The notes under the pieces are model-generated. The model ran no database searches. It saw only the letters and a program-made list of their open reading frames with translations, and had not been told where the DNA came from. Of a stretch of DNA of 10,669 bases, positions 1 through 6,113 are shown piece by piece. The DNA is from an uncultured Alphaproteobacteria bacterium (GTDB taxonomy: Bacteria > Pseudomonadota > Alphaproteobacteria > RF32 > CAG-239), in contig CALXTG010000185.1 in the NCBI GenBank assembly GCA_944391355.1, forward strand, positions 1-10,669, written 5' to 3'. The position numbers were made by a program, and so were the translations under genes. Every line of letters starts with the position of its first letter. Position 1 is the stretch's first letter.

Positions 1-20
1 AAAGGGATAAAAACAATTTT

Positions 21-1442
21 CTACAAGCTGTATACAACGCTCGTAGCCACCGTGATACTCTTATGGCCGTAGTTCCTATTGCCACTCCCCATATCGAGTC
101 GCCATGAAATGATAGTACTAGACTCAGAGGAGGACCAATAATATCCACTACTTAAAGGTGCAGCATCGACACCTTTGGCTGCAAGGGTTTTCAAAGCATC
201 ATTAATCACGGTTTTACCGCTGCCGGTAACCCCGCTGGTTCCGTATCCGCTGGTCATCTGCGAGGTATCTGTGCCATACATGGCCATTAATTCGCCGATT
301 GACGGCAAATACCAGTTGCCCTGTCCAAAAGTTCCGTCTTTATCGGTACCCGGCGCATAAAACTGGCTCGCCGCATAAGCTGCCAAGGCATCTGCTCCCA
401 ACTGGTCAAGAATCGCTTGCGTATTGCTCTGGCCGTCATACAAAGCCGACGGACGACTCGCCGTCCCGCCGGAAACGCTGCTCTCTATCCCCTTTACCGG
501 CCCGACAACGCCAAACGCTTTTCCGCCCGTCGCCGTGAACCCGATTTTATTTATTGTAACATTGGTTGAATGCGAACCAACCGCTGCCAAATAACTGTCC
601 TCTTTGCCGCTTATTTCAACGCTCATATTGCTGATCGAACAAGTTCCGGTAACAAAAACCCCCGACATTTGCTCCGCATTGCCGCTCATCCGGATATTTA
701 TATTTTCAACCACATTCTGACCGCTGCCCCAGATTTGCAGTGCTGTTGCCCGGCCAACCGTATTATCCTGAACAATATCCAGATTTCTGACCGTAACGTT
801 TCCGCCCGTATCGTATATGGAACGGGCAAAAGACGTCGTACCGGCCGCGGTGTTGACAATTTTCATATTCTCTATCGTTGCGCCGGATCCGTAATTATAA
901 ATGCCGCGCATGGTAAAAGTGTGGCCGCCGCCGTTGATAACAATGTTTTTGCCGTGTGCAGAAATTGTAGAATTAAGAGTGACGTCTTCGGTCAAAACCA
1001 CCTTGGCATTGTCGGTATCCAAAATCGCCTGAATTTCCGCCACGCTCATATCCGCCGTAATTGCAGTATAACCTTCGGCCAGCAAAGCGTCAACATTGGT
1101 ATCAAACTCAATTTCAGCCTGATAAGGAACAAGCTCGGCCTCAGTCAAAACCCTTTCGGTGACGGAGCGCATTTGCTCCAAATAACCGGCCGCCGCGCTT
1201 AAGCCCTCGGTTGCCGCTTTAATCGTCTGCACGCCCTGTGACATCGCATCCAAAAGCGCGGTCAAATCAGCCGCGCGGTTGTTTAACGATGTCGCCGTGT
1301 AATAAGAAGAGGGATTGTCGATTGCCGAAGATACTTTAAGCCCGGTCGCCAGGCGGTTTTGCACAATATCCTGTTGGCTCGCAATATTCTGCAAGCTCAA
1401 CAAATTGCTGCGCATTGACGCTGTTAACGATATCCCCGACAT
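21..1442 (-). CDS. DGR target protein: flagellin-like N-terminus, beta-helix-like middle, DUF1566/C-type-lectin-fold C-terminus
   Basis: The protein has 473 residues. Residues 1-100 match the flagellin N-terminal D0/D1 helices, with the RLATGLKVSSAIDNP segment near residue 30 and GVQTIKAATEGL near residue 70. There is no signal peptide, as in flagellins. Residues 130-310 are rich in short beta strands with Asn/Gly turns, resembling a right-handed beta-helix. Residues 365-473 look like DUF1566 (C-type lectin fold), with WYLPSIGEL at 377 and YYWSSSES at 434. The VR covers about residues 435-470, the usual place for diversified ligand-binding residues. No flagellin C-terminal domain is present. 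The last 12 residues are shifted relative to the TR frame by a 2-nt insertion near 58-62; the unshifted frame stays open to the window edge. The ATG at 1442 has AAGGGG 8 nt upstream. Role as a variable surface or filament-associated binding protein is inference. Confidence 0.9.
   Translation of the reverse strand: MSGISLTASMRSNLLSLQNIASQQDIVQNRLATGLKVSSAIDNPSSYYTATSLNNRAADLTALLDAMSQGVQTIKAATEGLSAAAGYLEQMRSVTERVLTEAELVPYQAEIEFDTNVDALLAEGYTAITADMSVAEIQAILDTDNAKVVLTEDVTLNSTISAHGKNIVINGGGHTFTMRGIYNYGSGATIENMKIVNTAAGTTSFARSIYDTGGNVTVRNLDIVQDNTVGRATALQIWGSGQNVVENINIRMSGNAEQMSGVFVTGTCSISNMSVEISGKEDSYLAAVGSHSTNVTINKIGFTATGGKAFGVVGPVKGIESSVSGGTASRPSALYDGQSNTQAILDQLGADALAAYAASQFYAPGTDKDGTFGQGNWYLPSIGELMAMYGTDTSQMTSGYGTSGVTGSGKTVINDALKTLAAKGVDAAPLSSGYYWSSSESSTIISWRLDMGSGNRNYGHKSITVATSVVYSL
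26..138 (-). repeat. DGR variable repeat (VR) at the 3' end of the target gene
   Basis: Positions 35-138 align with TR 3300-3401; shared AGCT bases extend the match to 26. On the coding strand there are 17 substitutions at TR adenines, giving G, C or T, and one at a TR thymine (position 100). A tandem AG (coding strand) is present once more than in the TR, around 58-62. The 13 bases at 34-46 are identical to the TR and form the likely initiation-of-mutagenic-homing site (IMH). Beyond it the VR differs at 33 and 31, as IMH and IMH* usually do. Confidence 0.96.
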
Positions 1443-1450
1443 TCTCTCGG

Positions 1451-1456
1451 CCCCTT
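1451..1456 (-). promoter_or_regulatory. Ribosome binding site of the target gene
   Basis: The minus strand reads AAGGGG followed by 8 nt and the ATG at 1442. It supports this start, which also begins the flagellin-like N-terminus without extra residues. Confidence 0.6.
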
Positions 1457-1489
1457 GTTAATTTTCAATATTCTTATCTTACTATGTTT

Positions 1490-1518
1490 CTTATATTAGA
1501 CAATACTTATTAATTAAA
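1490..1518 (-). promoter_or_regulatory. Possible promoter of the target gene
   Basis: In the 145-nt gap between avd and the target gene the minus strand is very AT rich. TATAAG (1490-1495) is a good -10 match, with a poor -35 (TTTAAT, 1513-1518) 17 nt upstream. This would give a leader of about 40 nt and allow the target to be expressed apart from RT and avd. A weak, sequence-only prediction. Confidence 0.25.
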
Positions 1519-1587
1519 CTTTAACAACAAATAAATTTTTAAAACCGCCGTTCACAACTCCCCGGATAGCCTCCGGCAAACCCCGGC

Positions 1588-1956
1588 CTATTTGTTCTGC
1601 GGCGGAACCGCCGCTTTGCTGGCATTTCGCCACGAAGTAGCCTGCTTGGCAATATTGTCCATAATTAAACTTAACTGAGCCAGTTTCTTTATTGACAGCA
1701 CATTCATATCCACACATAAGCGCAGCTCTATTTTCAAAAGTTCAAACGAAGTCAGAAAATTGCTCAAATGCTGCTTACGATTTTCCTGCGAAACATTGGC
1801 GCCGTATAAATCGCGGAACAAAGACAAAGAATCTCTCTTCATATCCTGTCCCAGCGTATATTTATAATCTCGCGGAAATTTGCTGGTTGCCCGGTAAATT
1901 TCACTTAGCAGCAAATAAGTATCGCGATATATCGGCAATTGATTATACAAAACCAT
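1588..1956 (-). CDS. avd: DGR accessory variability determinant Avd (four-helix-bundle protein)
   Basis: The 122-residue product is almost entirely helical and carries the pattern of Avd and the related 23S rRNA intervening-sequence proteins: a first helix with LLSEIYRATSKFPRDYKYTLGQ near residues 16-37, then helices rich in Leu and Lys, the last including SLIMDNIAKQATSW. The length fits the family. In studied DGRs Avd forms a basic pentameric barrel that binds the reverse transcriptase and the TR RNA and is needed for mutagenic cDNA synthesis. Its ATG lies inside the last codons of the RT gene (14-nt overlap) and has a clear AGGAG at 1963-1967, 6 nt upstream, so it has its own initiation signal as well as likely coupling. 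The final codons hold a strong GC-rich inverted repeat (1599-1614). Confidence 0.92.
   Translation of the reverse strand: MVLYNQLPIYRDTYLLLSEIYRATSKFPRDYKYTLGQDMKRDSLSLFRDLYGANVSQENRKQHLSNFLTSFELLKIELRLCVDMNVLSIKKLAQLSLIMDNIAKQATSWRNASKAAVPPQNK
1599..1614 (-). repeat. GC-rich inverted repeat at the end of avd
   Basis: Seven-base arms (GCGGCGG and CCGCCGC) separated by two bases form a strong hairpin covering codons of the last residues of Avd. A further CGGCGGTT arm lies at 1543-1550 on the same RNA strand, followed by T and A runs, and could pair with the second arm instead. Confidence 0.6.
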
Positions 1957-3250
1957 CTCTTTCTCCTTTTACCTGTTTTTGATGTTGAAAACGCCGGTAC
2001 TGGCGTTGTTTGCGTAATTGGCGTTTTTTCTGCCCGGCTTTGCAAAAGTTTTTATCAATGGCAAATTTCGCCGCATTCGGCTCCAGCTCCGACACTTCTC
2101 CCAAAAAAGTATCATCAAGCATTTGCAAAATCCGCAAACGCAGATTATAGGTATTATAATGCCGCATAAACCCGATATAAGAATTGACCCCCGCGGCAAA
2201 TTTTTCCAGATTGCCGAGAACCTGCCCGACGCTTTGCGCCATCCGCGGCAGCATCGAAAATATTTTCCGGTACAAATTATTTTTGCTGCGATTGCCGATA
2301 TAAACCCGGTTAGGCTTGATAACCGCTCCGATAAATTTAACGCCTTTGCTGTAATGCTGAAGATAAAACTTTTGCGGATGCAAACTCAGCTTCAGCTGCG
2401 CCTGCAAAAACGCCCCGATCTTCTTCCAAGCCGCCAGCAAGACCTGCTTATCCTCATGAATCAGGACAAAATCATCAACATAACGCCCGTAATATTTAAT
2501 CTGCAACTCTTCCGTCACATATTTGTCAAGCCGGTTAAGATAAAAATTGGCAAAAATCTGCGACGTCAGATTCCCGATCGGCAGCCCGCAATAGCGACTC
2601 GACCAAAACAAACTCTTATGATAAGGCAGACCGTTCCAATCGGAAAGTTTGCCCTTAATGACGCAATTGTCTTCGGGATTATGATAAACAATCTGTTTAA
2701 CCAGGCGCAGCAAAATATATTTATCGGCCGCATGGTACTTTTCCGTGATAAATTCAAACAGCATCCGATACAAAATATTCTTATCAATGCTCATAAAAAA
2801 AGACCTGATATCAAGTTTTAAAATATAACAGTCCCGGGTATATCCGGCTGAACATTCTTCAATTTTGGAGCGGATTCTCCGCACGCCGTACAATGTGCCT
2901 TTTCCGTCCCGGCAGCTGTAGCTGTCGCAGATAAACTCCTTTTCAAACAAACCGTTCAGCCGGGAAATCACAAGATGGTGAACTATCCGGTCGCGAAAAT
3001 CCGCTGCAAAAACTTCCCGCTGAACCGGATATTTGACAACAAACGCTATTGAACGGCTGACTTTATACTTACCGGAATTTATTTCCCGCCACAGGCGGAT
3101 AAGCTCCCGTTCAAAGTCAAGCTCAAACGCCAGAGAATTTACGGTCCGGCGTTTGTTTTTACGGCACTCGTAATAAGCTTCAAACACATCATCCAAAGCT
3201 ATTTGGCCTGACAGACTCTCATGCAAACCGTCAAAAAGATCTTCTTGCAT
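1943..3250 (-). CDS. DGR reverse transcriptase
   Basis: The 435-residue protein has all core reverse transcriptase motifs in order: RDRIVHHLVISRL (residues 86-98), LKLDIRSFF with the first catalytic Asp at 147, GLPIGNLTSQIFANFYLN from 222, and YVDD at 257-260 with the other two catalytic Asp residues. The SQ in motif 4 is the hallmark of DGR enzymes and is linked to their low fidelity at adenines. A thumb-like region follows (KFIGAVIKP near 305), then a very basic tail from about 404, probably for RNA binding. There is no maturase, endonuclease or fused domain, as expected for a DGR. The ATG at 3250 has AGGGA (3260-3264) 9 nt upstream. It lies 40 nt after the TR and overlaps avd by 14 nt. All catalytic residues are intact. 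Confidence 0.96.
   Translation of the reverse strand: MQEDLFDGLHESLSGQIALDDVFEAYYECRKNKRRTVNSLAFELDFERELIRLWREINSGKYKVSRSIAFVVKYPVQREVFAADFRDRIVHHLVISRLNGLFEKEFICDSYSCRDGKGTLYGVRRIRSKIEECSAGYTRDCYILKLDIRSFFMSIDKNILYRMLFEFITEKYHAADKYILLRLVKQIVYHNPEDNCVIKGKLSDWNGLPYHKSLFWSSRYCGLPIGNLTSQIFANFYLNRLDKYVTEELQIKYYGRYVDDFVLIHEDKQVLLAAWKKIGAFLQAQLKLSLHPQKFYLQHYSKGVKFIGAVIKPNRVYIGNRSKNNLYRKIFSMLPRMAQSVGQVLGNLEKFAAGVNSYIGFMRHYNTYNLRLRILQMLDDTFLGEVSELEPNAAKFAIDKNFCKAGQKKRQLRKQRQYRRFQHQKQVKGERDGFV
1963..1967 (-). promoter_or_regulatory. Ribosome binding site of avd inside the RT gene
   Basis: AGGAG on the minus strand, 6 nt before the avd ATG, within the 3' end of the reverse transcriptase gene. It fixes the avd start and shows that the overlap is a real operon junction. 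Confidence 0.75.
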
Positions 3251-3276
3251 CAGTATAAATCCCTGTGTCAGTCTTG

Positions 3277-3294
3277 TTTTTTATAAAAAAAGCT
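3277..3294 (-). repeat. AT-rich palindrome between TR and reverse transcriptase
   Basis: On the plus strand six T, AT, seven A, then GCT. It abuts the 3' end of the TR on the transcribed strand. A near-identical element lies on the other side of the TR at 3464-3483. It could form a weak hairpin or act as a pause site. Confidence 0.5.
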
Positions 3295-3401
3295 GGAAAC
3301 AACGCTCGTAGTTATTGTTATTCTTATTGTTGTTGTTCCTATTGCCACTCCCCATATTGAGTATCCATGAATTGTTATTATTATACTCAGAGGAGGACCA
3401 A
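3291..3401 (-). repeat. DGR template repeat (TR)
   Basis: This noncoding repeat is the invariant template for the VR. Read in the target frame, the coding strand is packed with AAT and AAC codons, in runs of four (WSSSEYNNNN, then SGNRNNNNKNNNNYERC). Such codons let adenine mutagenesis reach many amino acids without creating stop codons. About 40 adenines lie in the aligned part, 17 of them changed in the VR. The TR ends about 40 nt upstream of the reverse transcriptase ATG, so part of the TR RNA structure probably extends into that gene. The frame of the TR ends in Tyr-Glu-Arg-Cys, like the YVRCV ending common in DUF1566 domains. Confidence 0.96.
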
Positions 3402-3451
3402 ACAAAACTCTATTTGTTATCACTGAAATCTGAACAACATACACGGTATGC

Positions 3452-3460
3452 TGTGGATAA
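3452..3460 (-). promoter_or_regulatory. DnaA-box-like site, perfect TTATCCACA
   Basis: The minus strand carries the consensus DnaA box TTATCCACA, about 50 nt upstream of the TR. A second, inverted near-match (TTATCCACT, plus strand) is at 3608-3616. Binding by DnaA is not shown; two sites alone do not make an origin. Confidence 0.35.
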
Positions 3461-3463
3461 CCC

Positions 3464-3483
3464 TTTTTTTAATAAAAAAAGCT
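3464..3483 (-). repeat. AT-rich palindrome upstream of the TR
   Basis: Seven T, AAT, seven A, then GCT on the plus strand: a second copy, in the same orientation, of the element at 3277-3294. On the minus strand its T-run follows a TTCCGG/CCGGAA stem, so it may also serve as the U-tract of a terminator for the upstream operon. Confidence 0.5.
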
Positions 3484-3510
3484 CTCTTCCGGCGGCCTTG
3501 GCAACCGGAA
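3474..3510 (-). terminator. Possible terminator of the lytic transglycosylase operon
   Basis: On the minus strand TTCCGG (from 3510) and CCGGAA (to 3487) form a stem with a 12-nt loop containing GCCAAGGC, followed after GAGAGC by seven T. It lies about 117 nt beyond the transglycosylase stop codon and before the TR. The six-base gap between stem and T-run is not ideal, so the call is tentative. Confidence 0.35.
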
Positions 3511-3626
3511 ATCCCGCCAAATTATGACTTCCACAAATATACAGCCGTTCAATTAGCTGCCCCAAAGCTAGCATATTCTTTTGGTAGAAATAAACAAAGA
3601 TTTTCACTTATCCACTTAAAAGGAAG

Positions 3627-5381
3627 CTAAGAACGAACCGGCCAGCGGTTTTTCCCCACCGCTTCAAGCGACTTGTTCTTTTCTTTCAGGCGGGTCTGGT
3701 AAATCCAGTAATTGGCCATGACGCGTTCAATATAAACCCGGGTTTCCTGCGACGGCACCGTTTCGATAAACAACAGCGGGTCATTGTGATATTTCATGGA
3801 TTTTTTCCACTTTAACAAATTTCCCGGCCCGGCGTTATAAGCCACCGCCAGATAAAACAGATTGCCGTCGATATAATCTTTCTGCAACAGATAACGAATG
3901 TATTTCTGCCCGATATCCAGATTAAATTCCGCCTCCAGCAGCGGCCGCCGGTCATGGCGCAGGCTGCGGTCTTTGGTCACATGCGCCGCCGTACTGGGTA
4001 ACAGCTGCATTAACCCTCGCGCTCCCGCCGGACTCCTGGCCTGCGGCCTGAAAGAAGATTCCTGCCGCACAAAAGCCCATACCAGCGATTTTTCAATTTT
4101 CCATCCGCCTTTAGGACGCCATTCCGGCAGCGGATAAGCCATAAAATCATAATAAATATCCCGGTTGCGGTCTTCCAAATGCCGGGCAATTTTCACCGCC
4201 AGACCGTGCATATTATACTGCGCGGCAATAAACAAAACCGCTTCCTGAGATTTTTCATCAAGATAAGGATAAACGCTGCGCAGCTCCTGCTCGGCCAGCG
4301 CGTAATTTTTGACCTGTATCAAAACCAGAGCGCGCCGCAGCGCCGGATTTTTCAGCAGGTCGCGATAGTCAAAGCTGTCAAAATCATTATGATAAGACAT
4401 ACTCTTCCAATTATATTCGGGCGCATTTCCCAATTTATGATTAGCCAGAATGCCGTAAAAAGTTCTTTTAAAAACCGCCGCCCTTTCCAGCTGTTTTTCC
4501 GCCGCCTTTTTATTTTTCAACAGCTTCTCGGCGCGATAAGCCCAGTATGCTCCGGCCGAAACCAGCCATTCGTCATTATCTTCCAAAGCCCCCAGCCGGC
4601 TGAAATAATCAGCGGCCGCCTTAAAATCATTCAACCGCCACGAAGCCAAACCCGCCACCCACAGGGCCGTCGCGTTTCCGCTGTTTTCGGCAGCGGCCGA
4701 AGCCCAACGCAGCGCCAGCTTATCTTCATTATCCAAAAAATACTTAAAAGCCAGATTTGCGGCCATAATATCATAATTCTGCGGCATCACCAGTTTTTTG
4801 AACTGTTTGTCTTCCAAAATCTGCCGCGCCATTTTGGTTTTTCCCCGGCCGATATAGCGGCGGAACTGAGCAACCTGAGCGCGCAGCTTCTTTTCCTGAG
4901 CCGGTTCCAGCCGCGAACAGTCTTCATCAACCCAGCCGTATGCGCTGTAAGACGGCTTCAACGGCGGACGGCAGGGCAGATACAGTTTTTCGGCGTCTCC
5001 TTTGCGCGCGGCCAGACGATAGATCCGCATGGCCTGCGGATGATCATTATATTTTTCCAGCCATTCTTTCAGCTCGGCATAAGTGCTTTTGTAGCTTTTC
5101 GACAGATATTTTTCCGCCAGAACATGACCGCTGAGAATATCGCTTTTGAGTTTGTTCTCCTCCCTTTCGGCGGCGGCCTGGTCATCTTTTTCCAAAGCTT
5201 TGAAAATGCGGCGGTAAGCTGTGATATCCTTGCGGTTAACCATCAGATAATCAAGCATCTCTTTATAGGCGCGTTTATCCAGCACCGTCAATTTTTCAGC
5301 GGCGCAAAGCCCGGCCGGCGCCATCGCCAGCCATCTTATCAACAGCCGGAGAACAAAAGATTTTAAGCTCAGCCGCTTCAT
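3627..5381 (-). CDS. Soluble lytic murein transglycosylase (Slt/MltE-type, periplasmic)
   Basis: The 584-residue protein starts with a basic, hydrophobic export signal ending near AGLCAAE (residue 28). A long helical region follows, with TPR-like repeats typical of the superhelical ring of Slt70-like enzymes. The catalytic SLT domain begins near residue 432: FVRQESSFRP with the catalytic Glu at about 441, SPAGARGLMQLLPSTA, AVAYNAGPGN and ETVPSQETRVYIERV, all conserved family motifs. The enzyme cleaves the MurNAc-GlcNAc bond of peptidoglycan with formation of 1,6-anhydroMurNAc. The ATG lies 2 nt after the stop of the upstream gene without a strong Shine-Dalgarno site, so translation is probably coupled. 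In this operon it may act with the two small secreted proteins on the cell wall, which is inference. Confidence 0.93.
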   Translation of the reverse strand: MKRLSLKSFVLRLLIRWLAMAPAGLCAAEKLTVLDKRAYKEMLDYLMVNRKDITAYRRIFKALEKDDQAAAEREENKLKSDILSGHVLAEKYLSKSYKSTYAELKEWLEKYNDHPQAMRIYRLAARKGDAEKLYLPCRPPLKPSYSAYGWVDEDCSRLEPAQEKKLRAQVAQFRRYIGRGKTKMARQILEDKQFKKLVMPQNYDIMAANLAFKYFLDNEDKLALRWASAAAENSGNATALWVAGLASWRLNDFKAAADYFSRLGALEDNDEWLVSAGAYWAYRAEKLLKNKKAAEKQLERAAVFKRTFYGILANHKLGNAPEYNWKSMSYHNDFDSFDYRDLLKNPALRRALVLIQVKNYALAEQELRSVYPYLDEKSQEAVLFIAAQYNMHGLAVKIARHLEDRNRDIYYDFMAYPLPEWRPKGGWKIEKSLVWAFVRQESSFRPQARSPAGARGLMQLLPSTAAHVTKDRSLRHDRRPLLEAEFNLDIGQKYIRYLLQKDYIDGNLFYLAVAYNAGPGNLLKWKKSMKYHNDPLLFIETVPSQETRVYIERVMANYWIYQTRLKEKNKSLEAVGKNRWPVRS

Positions 5382-5383
5382 GG

Positions 5384-6091
5384 TTAAGACATCTTAAGCC
5401 ATCTGATTTTTTTGGCGCAGTCCGCCTGAGACAGCCCTTTTATGCGGCAGCGGTTGACAATGATGTTGGGAATCTTGTCCATGGAATAACAGCCCTCGCC
5501 CATCAGCGTATAATCATGATAGACCTGAATATTGGGGTTAACGTCAAGAAAAACCACCGAAGTTGTCAGTTTCGGCCAGCGCAGTTTAAGGCTCAGATTA
5601 GACAGTTTCTGATTCAGCGAAGTCAGCACGACAAATTTCACGTCGCACTCAACCCGCCCGGTTGCCATCCGCCGTACCCGGTAATCTTTATAATAGATAA
5701 AAATCAGTTCCTGGTCTTCGTTTTCATCGGGTTGCTCCCCGGGTTTCAACACCCGGTTTACGGCCACGCTGCCGCGCTGCGACCCGTCAATGGTCGGTAC
5801 ATTGGGCAAATCCAGGGGATTGACCGTATTCACCGCAGGCGCCTGCCTCGCGCCGGACGGAATCTGCTGCCGGCGGCGGCGCTGCGCTTCTCTGCCGGCT
5901 TTAATTTCCGCAGCTTCGGCCGCCTCGTCAACTTTCTCGGCCGGCGGCGTTATCCCGGAAGCTGAAGCCGCAGTTTCCGCAGGACGCGCCGTCACGCTGT
6001 CAAGGCTTTCGTCCCCCCAGGTCTGCGCCGACACGGCGGCAGCCGACATTATTGCCGCTCCGCCTAAAACCGCTCCCAACCATTTTCGCAT
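5384..6091 (-). CDS. Secreted protein of unknown function, C-x13-C-R family, copy 2
   Basis: The product has 235 residues. The start is the ATG at 6091, because GGAGGG (6098-6103) lies 6 nt upstream; the TTG two codons earlier would leave no spacing. A clear Sec signal peptide ends at VSAQT (about residue 22). Residues 25-115 are low in complexity (Ala, Glu, Arg, Pro) and probably disordered. The C-terminal half, from about residue 125, is a compact beta-rich domain with Cys at about 149, 201, 215 and 225, including CYSMDKIPNIIVNRCR. The same C-x13-C-R signature and a similar S-LSL-L-W strand occur in the gene just upstream, so the two are probably paralogues. Cysteines suggest disulfides in the periplasm. 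I do not recognise the family and assign no function. Confidence 0.85.
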   Translation of the reverse strand: MRKWLGAVLGGAAIMSAAAVSAQTWGDESLDSVTARPAETAASASGITPPAEKVDEAAEAAEIKAGREAQRRRRQQIPSGARQAPAVNTVNPLDLPNVPTIDGSQRGSVAVNRVLKPGEQPDENEDQELIFIYYKDYRVRRMATGRVECDVKFVVLTSLNQKLSNLSLKLRWPKLTTSVVFLDVNPNIQVYHDYTLMGEGCYSMDKIPNIIVNRCRIKGLSQADCAKKIRWLKMS

Positions 6092-6097
6092 TTTCAA

Positions 6098-6103
6098 CCC
6101 TCC
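6098..6103 (-). promoter_or_regulatory. Ribosome binding site that decides the start at 6091
   Basis: GGAGGG on the minus strand, 6 nt before the ATG at 6091 and directly adjacent to the in-frame TTG at 6097. Only the ATG has workable spacing. Confidence 0.75.
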
Positions 6104-6113
6104 GGCTGTTTAT

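Larger units (their letters stand above)
26..3401 (-). other. Diversity-generating retroelement (complete cassette)
   Basis: All DGR parts lie on one strand in the order TR, reverse transcriptase, Avd, target gene with terminal VR. The sequence directly shows a TR/VR pair whose differences fall almost only at TR adenines, a reverse transcriptase with the SQ-type motif 4 of DGR enzymes, and a small helical Avd protein. In known DGRs the TR RNA is reverse transcribed with errors at adenines and the cDNA replaces the VR, leaving the TR unchanged. The RT and avd genes overlap by 14 nt, so they are surely co-expressed; the target may also have its own promoter. The cassette is intact apart from the 2-nt insertion in the VR. 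Whether other VRs exist elsewhere in the genome cannot be seen here. Confidence 0.96.

Noticed and set aside
2018..2821. A 267-codon plus-strand open frame opposite the reverse transcriptase
   Set aside because: No recognisable domains, and the minus strand has all catalytic RT motifs.
1943..3250. Group II intron or retron origin of the reverse transcriptase
   Set aside because: There is no maturase or endonuclease domain, no intron domain V/VI or msr-msd structure seen, and the SQ motif, Avd and TR/VR pair fit a DGR.
3315..3527. A Leu-rich 70-codon frame across the TR on the plus strand
   Set aside because: The Leu and Tyr runs are the reverse of the TR's Asn codons; there is no sign of selection for this product.
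3410..3607. A 65-codon minus-strand frame in the TR leader
   Set aside because: It covers the palindromes and a possible terminator, has no good ribosome binding site and no recognisable product.
3452..3616. A replication origin at the DnaA-box-like sites
   Set aside because: Only two sites, no dnaA, dnaN or similar genes nearby and no DNA-unwinding repeat array.
4179..5366. A 395-codon open frame on the plus strand opposite the lytic transglycosylase gene
   Set aside because: It mirrors the codon bias of the true gene; its product is rich in Ile, Phe, Arg and Gln without domain features, while the minus strand encodes a clear Slt enzyme.
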